A stretch of 33,246 nt of DNA from Nakamurella sp. (GTDB lineage: Bacteria > Actinomycetota > Actinomycetes > Mycobacteriales > Nakamurellaceae), in the NCBI GenBank assembly GCA_017882715.1, contig JADGOY010000023.1, forward strand, positions 1-33,246, read 5' to 3'. The notes under the pieces are model-generated. The model worked only from the letters and a program-made list of their open reading frames with translations. It did not search any database and was not told the DNA's origin. How positions within the stretch are numbered: the stretch's first letter is position 1; each line of letters opens with the position of its first letter. The position numbers and the translations under genes were made by a program. This document shows positions 7,421 to 17,653 of this stretch, piece by piece.

Positions 7421-10400
7421 ATGCCTCTGCGACGCGAAAAAGATCGACCGTCGGTGCCGACGTCTACCGTGACGTTCGTGCCCCCGACAACCACCGCCGC
7501 CGACCCGATCACGGGTGCCCGGCGGGGCGCCGGCGCGGCCTCGGCGGGGCCGGGGGAAGCGGCCGGCAGTAAGTGGCTGCGGCGGTTGTGGGGCTACTGC
7601 TGGCGTCATCCAATGGTCACCCTGCTGGCCGCTCTTGCGGCGGTCGGCGGCGTCGGACTGGGTGCGCTGACCCCGCTGCTGACGCAGGTCGCGGTCGACG
7701 ACGCCACCAGCGGCAGCACGGCCGGGCTGGGTTGGATCATCGCCGGCCTCGTCGTATTGGCGCTCGTCCGGTTCGGATCGTCCTTCCTGCGCCGTTGGGC
7801 GGGCGGCCGGCTGTCGCTGGACGTGCAGCACGACATGCGTCAGGACATGTTCGGGTCCCTGCAACGGCTGGACGGTTCCGGACAGGATCGACTTCGGACC
7901 GGGCAGGTTGTCTCCCGGGCGTCGACCGACCTGCAGATGGTGCAGTCCCTGTTGGCGATGGTGCCGCTGACGGCGGGCCAGGTGGTGCTGTTCGTGGCGT
8001 CGCTGGTGATCATGATCATGCTTTCCCCGCTGCTCACCCTCACCGCGCTGCTGGTGGTGCCGGCGGTGGCCGTGGTCACCAGGGCGACCCGCGTCGTGCT
8101 GTTCCCGGCTACCTGGGCCGCGCAGCAGTCCGCTGCCGAGGTCGCCGAGATCGTCGAGGAGGACGTCACCGGGGTCCGGGTGGTGAAGGGCTTCGGACAG
8201 GAGGATCGCGAGGTGCAGCGGCTGCGCTGGGGTGCGGCGCGGTTGTATGCGAACCGGATGCGAGCGGTGCGGATGACCGCGCGGATCGCTCCGACGATGC
8301 AGGCGCTCACCGCTCTCGGGCAGGTCGGTGTGCTCGCGCTCGGCGGTTATCTGGCGTTGAACGGGGTCATCACCCTCGGCACCTTCCTGGCCTTCACCCT
8401 GTACCTGGCCCAACTGGTCGCGCCGACCCGGATGCTGACGATGCTGCTGGTCACCGCGCAGCAGGCCAGGGCGTCGGTCGAGCGGGTGCTGGAGATCATC
8501 GATTCGCTACCGCAGATCAGCGAACCGGCCGATCCGCGGCCGCTGCCGTCCGGGCCGCTGGCGGTCGAGTTCGATGGCGTGCGCTTCGGCTATTCGACGG
8601 ACGATCCGGTGCTGCGCTCGTTCGACCTGCGCGTCGAGCCGGGCTCCACGGTCGCACTGGTCGGGGCGTCCGGTTCCGGCAAGTCGACCGTCTCGCTGCT
8701 GCTGCCGCGTTTCTACGACCCGCAGACAGGCGCGGTGCGGGTCGGCGGGGTCGACGTCCGCGAGGCGGGCATGGCCGACCTGCGCGGCAGCGTGGGTGTG
8801 GTGTTCGAAGAAGCGTTTCTGTTCTCCGACACCATCGCGGCGAACATCGCGTACGGCCGGCCCGATGCCACTGATGCGGACATCCGCGGGGCCGCCCGCG
8901 CCGCGGAGGCGACGGACTTCATCGAGGCGCTGCCCGACGGCTTCGCCACCGTGATCGGCGAGCGTGGCTTGACCCTGTCCGGCGGCCAGCGGCAGCGGCT
9001 GGCACTGGCCAGGGCGTTGATCACCGACCCCCGGGTGCTGGTCCTGGACGACGCCACCAGCGCGGTGGATCCGGTCACCGAGGCGGCGATCCACGCCACG
9101 TTGCGCAGGGTCACCGCCAACCGGACAACGATCCTGATCGCGCACCGCCGGTCGACCCTCTCGCTGGCCGACACGATCGCGGTGGTGGCGGCCGGCGCGG
9201 TGGTGGACGTCGGCACGGACGAGGAACTGGCGGCCCGATGCGGTGCCTACCGCGCGCTGCTGGGCGCCGACCTGAGGAACCCGATCGAAGAAGTTGCCGA
9301 GGGTGAGTTGGACGTCGGCCAGGATCCGGGCCGCGATCAGACCCACACGGCCGAGCCGGCCTTCGGCCCGACGCTGTCGGATCCCGGACCCGACGGCACG
9401 ACGCCCGAGCTCTGGCCCGACGGCCAGCCGGACGCGGTCGGCGTCGAGGTGGACCGCTCGGGACGGGTAGCGGCCGCCGCCGACCGCGCCGGACCCGGGA
9501 TGGGTCGCGGCGGCGGCATGGGTGGCGGTATCGGCGGTTTCCTCGGCGCCGCGCCGGCCACTCCGGAACTGATGGCCAGGGTCGCGGCGCTGCCGCCGGC
9601 GGTCGAGCAGCCGAAGGAGACGCCGCAGGACAGGCGATCGTTCTCGTTGGCCCGCACGCTGCGCCCGGTTCGCGGACTGCTGATCGTGGCGCTGATCTTG
9701 GTCTCGGCGGATGCGCTCGCCGGGCTGATGCTCCCGGTGCTCATCCGCTACGGCGTCGACAACGGGGTATCCGCGGGCTCCATCGAGGTGGTGTGGGGCA
9801 CTGCAGTCGTCTGCTTGGCCGTGGTCGGCGTGAACTATCTGATCCAGCGATGGCAGCTGCAGGTGGCAGGCCGTGCCGGCGAGACAGTGCTGTACGACCT
9901 GCGGCTTCGCGAATTCACCCATCTGCAGCGCCTCGGGCTCGACTTCTACGAGCGGGAGATGGCTGGCCGGATCATGACCCGGATGACCACCGACGTGGAT
10001 GCGCTGTCCGCGTTCCTGCAAACCGGGCTCGTCACCTCGGTGGTGTCGCTGGTCACCTTCGTCGGCATCGCCGTGGTGCTGGCCGTCATGGACCCAGGGC
10101 TGGCGGTGATCGCGTTCCTCGCCCTGCCGTTCGTCGTGGCCGCGACCGTGGTGTTCCGGCGGTACTCCTCGCGCGCCTACCACGATGCGCGGGAGAAGGT
10201 CGGCATCGTCAACGCCGATCTGCAGGAGAACGTCGCAGGCCTGCGGGTGGCCCAGGCGATGGGCCGTCAGCAGACCAACGCCGACGGTTTCGCCGCCCGC
10301 AGCGACGCCTACCGCCGTTCGCGGATGCGGGCGCAGACCGCGATCTCGATCTACTTTCCGTTCGTCGCGCTGTTGTCCGAACTCGCCGCTGCGGCGGTGC

Positions 10401-11560
10401 TGGGATCCGGTGTGCAGCGGGTGGTCGCCGGCACCCTGACGGTCGGCACGCTGATGGCATTCGTGCTGTACCTGGACTCGTTCTTCACCCCCATCCAGCA
10501 GTTGTCGCAGGTGTTCGACTCCTACCAGCAGGCCCAGGTCGGGCTGCAACGGATCGGGGAACTGCTCGACACCCCGACGTCCACTCCGCCGGCGGCGAAC
10601 CCGGTCCCGGTCGACACGTTGGCCGGGGACATCTGGGCCAGAGACGTCACTTTCCGCTACCCGACCTCAGGGCCGCCCGCGGTGGCCGTCATTGATGCCG
10701 GGGACCCAGCCCTCGCTGCCCCCGCCCTCGCTGCCCCCGCCCTCGCTGCCCCCGCCCTGCAGACACCCGCGCTCGACGGCGTCGATCTCCGGATCGCCGC
10801 CGGCCAGACAGTCGCGGTGGTCGGTGCCACCGGGGCGGGCAAGTCGACCTTGGTCAAGCTGATCGCCCGGTTCTACGACGTCACCTCCGGCTCCCTGATG
10901 GTCGACGGGACGGACGTGCGAGAGTTCGATTTGGGTGCCTACCGTCGGCGGCTCGGCGTTGTCCCGCAGGAGCCACACCTGTTCAGCGGGACGGTGCGGG
11001 ACAACATTGCTTATGGACGGCCGGACGCATCAGACGCCGAGGTGGAGGCCGCCGCCAGGGCGGTCGGTGCGACCGCGGCGATCGCCGGGCTCTCGAGGCG
11101 CTTCCGGCACCCCGTCACCGAACGCGGCCGTAATCTGTCCGCCGGACAGCGCCAGCTGATCTCCCTGGCTCGCGCCGAGCTGGTCAATCCCGACATCCTC
11201 TTGCTGGACGAGGCGACCGCTGCGCTCGACCCGGCCGCGGAGGCGACGGTGCTGGCGGCTACAGACAGGTTGTCGCGAGGACGCACCACCATGGTCGTGG
11301 CCCACCGGCTCACCACGGCTGCGCGCGCCGATCGGATCGTGGTGATGGAACACGGCCGGATCGCCGAAATCGGTCGGCACGACGAACTGCTCGCCCATGA
11401 CGGCGCGTACCGGCGGCTCTACGCCGAGTTCAGCTCGGCGGCCGGCACTTCACCGATCACCCCGCATGCCACGGCGTCGAAGACAGCGTCCACCACCGTG
11501 TCGGAGAAGGCGTCTGCGTCGACCGCGGCGTCGTCTACCGCGGCGTCGCACAGCGCCTGA
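7421..11560 (+). CDS. Single-chain double ABC exporter (TMD-NBD-TMD-NBD)
   Basis: A 1379-residue fusion of two type IV half-transporters. The first six-helix domain spans about residues 60-335. NBD1 has Walker A GASGSGKST (about 415-423), signature LSGGQRQ and Walker B VLVLDDATSAVD (about 540), with Asp in place of the catalytic Glu. A Gly/Met-rich linker (GMGRGGGMGGG, about 690) precedes the second membrane domain (about 745-1040). NBD2 has Walker A GATGAGKST (about 1134-1142), signature LSAGQRQ and Walker B ILLLDEATAALD with the Glu present. So site 1 (NBD1 Walker motifs facing the LSAGQ signature) is degenerate and site 2 is canonical, as in heterodimeric exporters of the TM287/288 type, here in one chain. 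GTG 7469 is a possible alternative start. The substrate is unknown. The C-terminal 50 residues are Thr/Ser/Ala-rich. Confidence 0.88.
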   Translation: MPLRREKDRPSVPTSTVTFVPPTTTAADPITGARRGAGAASAGPGEAAGSKWLRRLWGYCWRHPMVTLLAALAAVGGVGLGALTPLLTQVAVDDATSGSTAGLGWIIAGLVVLALVRFGSSFLRRWAGGRLSLDVQHDMRQDMFGSLQRLDGSGQDRLRTGQVVSRASTDLQMVQSLLAMVPLTAGQVVLFVASLVIMIMLSPLLTLTALLVVPAVAVVTRATRVVLFPATWAAQQSAAEVAEIVEEDVTGVRVVKGFGQEDREVQRLRWGAARLYANRMRAVRMTARIAPTMQALTALGQVGVLALGGYLALNGVITLGTFLAFTLYLAQLVAPTRMLTMLLVTAQQARASVERVLEIIDSLPQISEPADPRPLPSGPLAVEFDGVRFGYSTDDPVLRSFDLRVEPGSTVALVGASGSGKSTVSLLLPRFYDPQTGAVRVGGVDVREAGMADLRGSVGVVFEEAFLFSDTIAANIAYGRPDATDADIRGAARAAEATDFIEALPDGFATVIGERGLTLSGGQRQRLALARALITDPRVLVLDDATSAVDPVTEAAIHATLRRVTANRTTILIAHRRSTLSLADTIAVVAAGAVVDVGTDEELAARCGAYRALLGADLRNPIEEVAEGELDVGQDPGRDQTHTAEPAFGPTLSDPGPDGTTPELWPDGQPDAVGVEVDRSGRVAAAADRAGPGMGRGGGMGGGIGGFLGAAPATPELMARVAALPPAVEQPKETPQDRRSFSLARTLRPVRGLLIVALILVSADALAGLMLPVLIRYGVDNGVSAGSIEVVWGTAVVCLAVVGVNYLIQRWQLQVAGRAGETVLYDLRLREFTHLQRLGLDFYEREMAGRIMTRMTTDVDALSAFLQTGLVTSVVSLVTFVGIAVVLAVMDPGLAVIAFLALPFVVAATVVFRRYSSRAYHDAREKVGIVNADLQENVAGLRVAQAMGRQQTNADGFAARSDAYRRSRMRAQTAISIYFPFVALLSELAAAAVLGSGVQRVVAGTLTVGTLMAFVLYLDSFFTPIQQLSQVFDSYQQAQVGLQRIGELLDTPTSTPPAANPVPVDTLAGDIWARDVTFRYPTSGPPAVAVIDAGDPALAAPALAAPALAAPALQTPALDGVDLRIAAGQTVAVVGATGAGKSTLVKLIARFYDVTSGSLMVDGTDVREFDLGAYRRRLGVVPQEPHLFSGTVRDNIAYGRPDASDAEVEAAARAVGATAAIAGLSRRFRHPVTERGRNLSAGQRQLISLARAELVNPDILLLDEATAALDPAAEATVLAATDRLSRGRTTMVVAHRLTTAARADRIVVMEHGRIAEIGRHDELLAHDGAYRRLYAEFSSAAGTSPITPHATASKTASTTVSEKASASTAASSTAASHSA
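10709..10757 (+). repeat. 15-bp tandem repeat inside NBD2 of the ABC exporter
   Basis: Three 15-base units (CCTCGCTGCCCCCGC) encode the peptide unit ALAAP repeated three times, just before the second Walker A domain at residues about 1096-1111. The repeat stays in frame and lengthens a surface loop at the start of NBD2. Confidence 0.85.
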
Positions 11561-11574
11561 CCCGACGCCAAACA

Positions 11575-11588
11575 CCTCCTCGAGGAGG
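11575..11588. promoter_or_regulatory. 14-bp perfect palindrome downstream of the ABC gene
   Basis: CCTCCTCGAGGAGG is self-complementary without a loop and lies 14 bases after the exporter stop codon. With no loop and no T tract it is a poor terminator. It may be an operator or part of a longer weak hairpin. There is no other evidence. Confidence 0.3.
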
Positions 11589-11813
11589 CTTCGACTCGGA
11601 TGAGATGCGGGTGAGCCCGCGCGCGCACTGACCTGAGGATCGCCCCGCTCCGGGGTGTCACGCCGAATGACCGTTCGCCGTTGAACGTTGCGGATCGACC
11701 ATTCGTGGTCCTCGACGGGACCCTGCCCGACGCCCATCACGGCGCGCGTTTGGTGCGGAGCGTTAGCCTGGTTTCACATCACCCTCAAAGCTCAGAACAG
11801 GCGGAGAACGACC

Positions 11814-14800
11814 GTGTCGTCAGCCACCGTGCCGGAATTCGGTCCCAACGACTGGTTCGTGGAGGAGAAGTACCAGCAATTCCTCGCTGATCCCGAGAGC
11901 GTGGACCCGATCTGGCGCGACTTCTTTTCGGACAGCGGATCCGGTCGCGCGGCCACCGAAACGGCCACCGGCAACGGCCAACCCTCCGCCGACGCGGGCA
12001 TTGGTCAAGGCGCTGCAACCGGGAGCGATCGCACCCAGGGTCCAGCCGGGACTGCTGTGGCGGCCGATTCGAACAAGGACGCGTCTCCTGTGGCATCCAG
12101 ATCGGCCTCAGCACCCCCCGCTGGATCGCGTGCGGTGCCGCCGCCTCCGCCGCCGCCCAGCCGATCCTCGACGAACGCCACGGCTCCAGCACCCGGCTCG
12201 ACCGCCGCCGACACCAGCGGCGCCGCGGAGAACGGAACCCCGACGGCCAGGCAGGCCCCGCCGCAGCCGGCGGCCAGGGCCGCGACTTCGCCACCTCCGC
12301 CGCCCGCCAGGGCGGGCGGTAAGGAAACCGTCGATGCCCCGCAGGCGACGACACGCCCGACCCGCCCGGCGACCACCGCAACCCCCGACGACATGGTGGC
12401 CGCCAAAGCGGCGAAGGTCGCCCGGGCCGCCCAGGACGCCGAAGGCACCGGCGAGACCAGCGCGCCGCTGCGCGGCGCGGCCGCGACCGTCGTCAAGAAC
12501 ATGACGTCCTCGCTGGAGGTGCCGACCGCCACCTCGGTGCGCGCTGTGCCGGCGAAGTTGATGGCCGACAACCGGATCGTGATCAACAACTTCCTCAAGC
12601 GGAACCGCGGCGGGAAGATCTCCTTCACCCACCTGATCGGGTACGCCATCGTCCGGGCGATCTCCGACTACCCCAGCATGAACCGCCACTTCGCACTCGT
12701 CGACGGCAAACCGTCGGTCGTCACGCCGGCGCACGTCAACCTCGGCCTGGCGATCGACCTGCCCGCCAAGGGTGGCGGCCGGAACCTCGTGGTGGTGCCC
12801 ATCAAGGGCGCCGAGACCATGAGCTTCACCCAGTTCTGGAGCGCGTACGAGCAGATCGTGCGCAAGGCCAGGGCCGGGTCGCTGATCGCCGAGGACTATG
12901 CGGGAACGACGATCTCGCTGACCAACCCCGGTGGAATCGGCACCAACCACTCGGTACCCCGGTTGATGTCCGGGCAGAGCGCGATCATCGGCGTCGGTGC
13001 GCTGGAGTACCCCGCCGCGTTCCAGGGTGCCAGCAGCCAGACCCTGTCCGACCTGGGCGTCTCGAAGATCATCACGTTGACGTCGACCTACGACCACCGA
13101 GTCATCCAGGGTGCCGAGTCCGGTGAGTTCCTGCGGCGCATCCACCACCTGCTGATCGGTGAGGAGGGCTTCTACGACGACGTCTTCACCTCGCTCCGAC
13201 TGCCGTACGAACCGGTGCGATGGGTCCAGGACCTCGATGTCGGACGACACGGCGCGGTGGACCGCACAGCTCGCGTGCTGGAGATCATCGACGCCTACCG
13301 CACCCGCGGGCATCTGATGGCCGACACCGACCCGTTGAACTACCGGCAGCGTCGCCACCCCGACCTGGACGTGCTCTCGCACGGGCTGACGCTGTGGGAC
13401 CTGGACCGGGAATTCCCGGTCGGCGGCTTCAACGACCAGCAGTTCATGAAGCTGCGCGACGTTCTCGGCGTGCTGCGCGACTCGTACTGCCGCACCGTGG
13501 GCGTGGAGTACATGCACATCATGGATCCGGCGCAGCGGCGCTGGATCCAGCAACGCGTCGAGGTCAAGCACGAAAAGCCGCCGGTGGAGGAGCAGAAGTA
13601 CATCCTGGGCCGGCTGAACAGCGCCGAGGCGTTCGAGACCTTTCTACAGACCAAGTACATCGGCCAGAAGCGGTTCTCGCTGGAGGGCGGCGAGACCGTG
13701 ATCGCGCTGCTGGACGCGGCCTTGAACAAGGCCGCCGAGTACGGCATGGACGAGGTCGTGCTTGGCATGGCGCACCGCGGTCGGCTCAACGTGCTGGCCA
13801 ACATCGTGGGCAAGCCTTACTCGCAGATCTTCCGCGAGTTCGAGGGCAACATGGACCCGAGTCAGGCCCACGGCTCGGGTGATGTCAAGTACCACCTGGG
13901 CGCCGAGGGCAAGTACGTCCCTCCCTTCGGTGACGGCCAGGTCGACGTGACGCTGGTGGCGAACCCGTCGCACCTCGAGGTCGTCGACCCGGTACTGGAG
14001 GGCGTGGCCCGCGCCAAGCAGGACATGCTGAATCTCGGCGAGCAGGGCTACACCGTGATGCCGATCGCGCTGCACGGCGACGCCGCGTTCGCCGGTCAGG
14101 GCGTGGTCGCCGAGACGTTGAACCTGTCGCTGCTACGCGGCTACCGCACCGGCGGCACCATGCACGTGATCATCAACAACCAGGTCGGGTTCACCACCGC
14201 CCCGGAGGCCTCGCGGTCCAGCGAGTACTGCACCGACGTGGCCAAGATGATCCAGGCCCCGATCTTCCACGTGAACGGTGACGATCCCGAGGCGGCCGTC
14301 TGGGTGGCCCGGCTGGCCGTCGAGTACCGGCAGACCTTCGGCCGTGACGTGGTCATCGACATGGTCTGCTACCGGCGCCGCGGTCACAACGAGGGCGACG
14401 ACCCGTCCATGACGAACCCGTTGATGTACCAGATCATCGACGGCAAGCGGTCCGTGCGCCGGATCTACACCGAGGCCCTGATCGGCCGCGGCGACCTGTC
14501 GGGTGAGGACGCCGAAGAGGCGTTACGGGACTACCACACCCAACTGGAGAGGGTCTTCAACGAGGTCCGTGACCTGGAGAAGGCTCCCCCGGCGCCTTCC
14601 CCGTCGGTCGAGGCCGAGCAGCCGATCCCGCCGAAGGTGGAAACCAAGATCAGCGAGGCGGTGCTGCACCGGATCGCCGACACTGCCGTGCAGTTCCCGC
14701 CCGGGTTCACCCCGCACCCACGGGTCAAGACCGTGCTGGAACGGCGGGTCGAGATGTCCCGTCACGGCGGGATCGACTGGGCCTTCGGCGAGTTGATCGC

Positions 14801-15797
14801 GCTGGGATCGATCGCGATGGAGGGCCGGTTGGTCCGGCTGTCCGGTCAGGACACCAGGCGCGGCACCTTCGTGCAGCGCCACTCTGTCCTGATCGATCAC
14901 AAGACCGGGGCGGAATTCCTTCCGCTGCAACACCTGTCGGAGGATCAGGCGCGGGTGCTGATCTACGACTCGGCGCTGAGCGAGTACGCGGCGCTCGGGT
15001 TCGAGTACGGCTACTCGGTGTCCAACCGCGAGGCGCTGGTGCTGTGGGAGGCGCAGTTCGGCGACTTCGTCAACGGCGCCCAATCGGTGATCGACGAGTA
15101 CCTGTCCTCCGGTGAGGCCAAGTGGGGCCAGCAGTCCGGCGTCGTGCTGCTGCTCCCGCACGCGCACGAGGGCCAGGGACCGGATCACACGTCCGGCCGG
15201 ATCGAGCGGTTCCTGACGCTGTGCGCGGAGGGGTCGATGACGGTGGCCGTGCCGTCCACCCCGGCGAACTACTTCCATCTGCTGCGCCGCCACGTGCTGG
15301 ACGGTGTGCACCGCCCGATGGTCGTCTTCACGCCGAAGTCGATGCTGCGCAACAAAGCCGCGGTGTCGTCGGTGGCCGACTTCACCGCCGGCAAGTTCGA
15401 ATCCGTGATCGCCGACCACACCGTGGAGACCGCCGGAGTCCGGACCGTGCTGCTCACCAGCGGCAAGCTCTACTACGAACTGGACGCCTACCGGAAGGCG
15501 CACAACATCACCGACACCGCGATCGTGCGGCTCGAGCAGATCTACCCGGTGCCGCGCCGCAAGCTCTCCCACGTCCTCGAGGCGTACCCGGATGTCACCG
15601 ATATCCGCTGGGTGCAGGAGGAGCCGGCGAACCAGGGCGCCTGGACCTTCCTGGCCCTGGCGTTGCCGGAGATGCTGCCGCGGCTGCACGGGATCAAGCG
15701 GGTGTCCCGGCGCGCGATGGCCGCGCCCTCGGCCGGGTCGGCGCGGGTGCACGAGGTGGAGCAGGCCGCGGTCATCACGGCGGCCTTCGCGCACTGA
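11814..15797 (+). CDS. kgd: Multifunctional 2-oxoglutarate decarboxylase/dehydrogenase E1-E2 fusion (KGD)
   Basis: A 1327-residue enzyme of the actinobacterial SucA/KGD type. GTG 11814 is chosen because GGCGGAG precedes it and the conserved N-terminal E1o helix ([20 protein letters not shown]) starts at residue 9. Residues about 45-215 are an Ala/Pro/Thr linker. The E2-type succinyltransferase core spans about 219-460, with [13 protein letters not shown] and the active-site region [15 protein letters not shown] near 425. The ThDP-dependent E1 part follows to the end, with [47 protein letters not shown] and [19 protein letters not shown]. It joins 2-oxoglutarate decarboxylation to succinyl transfer in the TCA cycle and needs a separate E3 and a lipoyl E2, since no lipoyl domain is present. 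M. tuberculosis KGD is about 1230 residues; the extra length here is mainly linker. Confidence 0.95.
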   Translation: MSSATVPEFGPNDWFVEEKYQQFLADPESVDPIWRDFFSDSGSGRAATETATGNGQPSADAGIGQGAATGSDRTQGPAGTAVAADSNKDASPVASRSASAPPAGSRAVPPPPPPPSRSSTNATAPAPGSTAADTSGAAENGTPTARQAPPQPAARAATSPPPPPARAGGKETVDAPQATTRPTRPATTATPDDMVAAKAAKVARAAQDAEGTGETSAPLRGAAATVVKNMTSSLEVPTATSVRAVPAKLMADNRIVINNFLKRNRGGKISFTHLIGYAIVRAISDYPSMNRHFALVDGKPSVVTPAHVNLGLAIDLPAKGGGRNLVVVPIKGAETMSFTQFWSAYEQIVRKARAGSLIAEDYAGTTISLTNPGGIGTNHSVPRLMSGQSAIIGVGALEYPAAFQGASSQTLSDLGVSKIITLTSTYDHRVIQGAESGEFLRRIHHLLIGEEGFYDDVFTSLRLPYEPVRWVQDLDVGRHGAVDRTARVLEIIDAYRTRGHLMADTDPLNYRQRRHPDLDVLSHGLTLWDLDREFPVGGFNDQQFMKLRDVLGVLRDSYCRTVGVEYMHIMDPAQRRWIQQRVEVKHEKPPVEEQKYILGRLNSAEAFETFLQTKYIGQKRFSLEGGETVIALLDAALNKAAEYGMDEVVLGMAHRGRLNVLANIVGKPYSQIFREFEGNMDPSQAHGSGDVKYHLGAEGKYVPPFGDGQVDVTLVANPSHLEVVDPVLEGVARAKQDMLNLGEQGYTVMPIALHGDAAFAGQGVVAETLNLSLLRGYRTGGTMHVIINNQVGFTTAPEASRSSEYCTDVAKMIQAPIFHVNGDDPEAAVWVARLAVEYRQTFGRDVVIDMVCYRRRGHNEGDDPSMTNPLMYQIIDGKRSVRRIYTEALIGRGDLSGEDAEEALRDYHTQLERVFNEVRDLEKAPPAPSPSVEAEQPIPPKVETKISEAVLHRIADTAVQFPPGFTPHPRVKTVLERRVEMSRHGGIDWAFGELIALGSIAMEGRLVRLSGQDTRRGTFVQRHSVLIDHKTGAEFLPLQHLSEDQARVLIYDSALSEYAALGFEYGYSVSNREALVLWEAQFGDFVNGAQSVIDEYLSSGEAKWGQQSGVVLLLPHAHEGQGPDHTSGRIERFLTLCAEGSMTVAVPSTPANYFHLLRRHVLDGVHRPMVVFTPKSMLRNKAAVSSVADFTAGKFESVIADHTVETAGVRTVLLTSGKLYYELDAYRKAHNITDTAIVRLEQIYPVPRRKLSHVLEAYPDVTDIRWVQEEPANQGAWTFLALALPEMLPRLHGIKRVSRRAMAAPSAGSARVHEVEQAAVITAAFAH

Positions 15798-15799
15798 CG

Positions 15800-15910
15800 A
15801 TGCCGCACGGCGCCGCAGGACAGGCGCCTACCTCGGACGTCGATCCGGGCGAACGGCTCGCCGGCTTCCTGGTCGGAGCCACACCGGCGGTCGACCAGCT
15901 GGTCAGCTGA
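15800..15910 (+). CDS. Small unknown ORF after kgd
   Basis: A 36-codon frame begins two bases after the kgd stop: MPHGAAGQAPTSDVDPGERL and a short remainder ending DQLVS. The codons look like those of the neighbours and the ATG could be translated by reinitiation. There is no family match and no own ribosome site, and its last 8 bases overlap the tail of the convergent methyltransferase. It may be a fragment of a lost gene. Confidence 0.25.
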   Translation: MPHGAAGQAPTSDVDPGERLAGFLVGATPAVDQLVS

Positions 15911-16775
15911 GTCTCTTCCTGGCGGCAGCGATGTCCGCTGCCGATGACGCTTCCCTCGGGATCGCTGATATCGAGCTGGCCGATGCGTCGACGCCGGCGC
16001 GCCGTCCCCACGCGGTGATCAGTGGTGCCGTGGCCAGGTCCATCGGCCGTGTCGCGACATTCTCCAGGTGCTGCTCGATCTCGTCCTCGGTGGCCAGGTT
16101 CGCGGCGAGCAGCCGGTCACGGACCTGCAACACCGTGGCACGTTCGAGCACCGCGCACGCCGGCCCGGTCATCGGGAAGTAGGCATCCGCCACGACATCG
16201 AGCAGTCCGGCATCCCGCAACCGGCGCGGGAGCGTCCGGCCGAACCCGAGATCCGCGCCGCGGGCCGCCAGCAGCGACCGGAACCCTCGCCGCAGTCGAT
16301 TGCCGAGCACCTCGGCCGGGCCGGATTCCTCCGGACAGAGCAGCGGCTGCAGCGCGGGGTCGGCATCCTCGAGCACCAGCCATCCGCCCGGGCGCAGCGC
16401 ACGGATCATCCCGCTGAGCGCTGCGTCCCGCTCCGGCACATGGGTGAGGACCAGCCGCGCATGGATGAGATCAAACGTGCCGGGAGGCTCGTCCGCGGCG
16501 ACATCGTGGCGCAGGACCTCGCAGCCATCAGCATCGGACAACCAACCGGTGTCGATGTCGGTCGCGACGACCCGGCCGCGCGACCCAACCCGCTCCGCGA
16601 GCCACGCGGGGATGCCAGGACCGCCTGCGCCGATCTCCCAGCAGTGCCAGCCGGCCTGCAACCCGGTCGCCAGCACGTGCCGTTGCGTCCACGGGTCGAA
16701 CAGCTCGGCCAAGGCCTGGAACCGGGCTCCCGCCTCGGCCTGCGCGTTGTTCAGCAGGTAACCGTCGTCGGTCAC
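15903..16775 (-). CDS. SAM-dependent methyltransferase, class I
   Basis: A 290-residue protein from GTG 16775. The SAM site is visible: motif I WEIGAGGPG (residues 46-54), the acidic end of strand 2 VVATDIDTGWL (Asp near 73-75), motif II region DVAADEPPGTFDLIHARLVL and post-motif RPGGWLVLEDADP. The layout matches small-molecule methyltransferases of the UbiE/Methyltransf_25 group. The C-terminal third, which usually sets substrate choice, is not one I recognise. It is convergent with kgd and stands alone on its strand, so the context gives no substrate. Confidence 0.8.
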   Translation of the reverse strand: MTDDGYLLNNAQAEAGARFQALAELFDPWTQRHVLATGLQAGWHCWEIGAGGPGIPAWLAERVGSRGRVVATDIDTGWLSDADGCEVLRHDVAADEPPGTFDLIHARLVLTHVPERDAALSGMIRALRPGGWLVLEDADPALQPLLCPEESGPAEVLGNRLRRGFRSLLAARGADLGFGRTLPRRLRDAGLLDVVADAYFPMTGPACAVLERATVLQVRDRLLAANLATEDEIEQHLENVATRPMDLATAPLITAWGRRAGVDASASSISAIPREASSAADIAAARKRLS

Positions 16776-16981
16776 GTGCCCATCGTGCCTGCCCGCGGCC
16801 GGCCCGTCGACAGAACGCCGATGGTGGCAAGGTCACTGTGCGTTCCCGGCGAGAGTGCGGGTGCACCGGGTCGCCGAAGCCGCCGAGCGTTCGGCGCAGC
16901 GAGGCGACCCGGGTACCGGTGCGATACTGGCCCTGCCGGCTGCCGACCGTCGGCGCCATCGACGGCACTGGGTGGGACACG

Positions 16982-17548
16982 ATGACCGGTTCCTGGGGCA
17001 AATGGCTCAGGATCCCGAGCCTGGCCGAACGGTTGCGCGCCCAGGGTGTGCGGGAGGACGTCATCCAGGCCGCGGAGCGGACGGCGTTCGGCAGTCAGAC
17101 CGATCGGGCGCTGCCAGCGCTGGACGAGGTGCTGACCGAATCCGAAGGCGTCATCCAGCTGGTCGAAGGTCGCCAGCACAGTTCCTACGGATTGCTGGTA
17201 CTCACCTCCCGCCGGCTGGTGTTCCTGCCTGCGGAGACGAGTCGACACGAGGTGTCCACGGTCGATCTGTCCGACGTGCTGTCCCTGGACTGGCGCATCC
17301 ACCGCGGTCTGGGCGTCGTCGACGTGACCACCGGGTCGGGCCGGTTCGTCGTCGACAAGATCCTGGGCAACCAGGCGGAGTCGATCACGAACAGCACGCG
17401 GCAGGCGATGTCGCCGCCGCCGGATGGACCGGCCGCGCATCGCGACCCGTTGGAGCAGCTGGCCGAGTTGCGGGCGCTGCACGACGCGGGTCTCATCCGC
17501 GACGCCGAGTTCCAGGCGCGCAAGCAGGACCTCTTCGGCCAGATCTGA
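16982..17548 (+). CDS. PH-like domain protein with C-terminal SHOCT domain
   Basis: A 188-residue soluble protein. ATG 16982 is preferred over longer in-frame starts because the upstream sequence is not conserved-looking. After a helical N-terminus (SLAERLRAQGVREDVIQ), residues about 65-140 resemble the bacterial PH-like domain: VIQLVEGRQHSSYGLLVLTS, RRLVFLPAE, VDLSDVLSLDW, GRFVVDKIL. The last 33 residues (LEQLAELRALHDAGLIRDAE, ending FGQI) are a SHOCT motif, a short C-terminal module thought to mediate oligomerisation. No enzymatic role is expected. Another SHOCT protein lies 0.7 kb downstream beyond a dead gene. Confidence 0.75.
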   Translation: MTGSWGKWLRIPSLAERLRAQGVREDVIQAAERTAFGSQTDRALPALDEVLTESEGVIQLVEGRQHSSYGLLVLTSRRLVFLPAETSRHEVSTVDLSDVLSLDWRIHRGLGVVDVTTGSGRFVVDKILGNQAESITNSTRQAMSPPPDGPAAHRDPLEQLAELRALHDAGLIRDAEFQARKQDLFGQI

Positions 17549-17570
17549 CGGGAATTGCCAGGCCCGTGGC

Positions 17571-17590
17571 AGGTTGACACAGGTTGACAC
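17571..17590. repeat. 10-bp tandem duplication
   Basis: AGGTTGACAC occurs twice head to tail. Each unit contains TTGACA, a perfect -35 hexamer for the main sigma factor, but no clear -10 box is seen at 16-18 bases from either. Confidence 0.85.
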
Positions 17591-17619
17591 TCGTCGTCGC
17601 CGGCGAACGCGCCAAGCGA

Positions 17620-17650
17620 AAAGGAATCGGAAAGGAATCGGAAAGGAACG
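17620..17650. repeat. 11-bp tandem repeat (about 2.8 units) carrying ribosome-site-like AAAGGA
   Basis: AAAGGAATCGG (17620-17630), the same again (17631-17641), then AAAGGAACG (17642-17650). The third AAAGGA sits at the right distance to serve the GTG at 17654 of the frnE relic; the others are extra copies. Confidence 0.85.
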
Positions 17651-17653
17651 ACA

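Noticed and set aside
8507-10549. Long open frame on the minus strand (about 680 codons)
   Set aside because: It lies wholly antisense to the ABC exporter, has Arg/His/Gly-rich nonsense composition and no motif. It is a GC-rich shadow.
11575-11588. Rho-independent terminator after the ABC exporter
   Set aside because: The 14-bp palindrome has no loop and no following T run, so I list it only as a palindrome.
11688-11813. Longer start for KGD at ATG 11688
   Set aside because: The extra 42 residues do not look like the family; GTG 11814 has a good ribosome site and the conserved helix follows within 10 residues.
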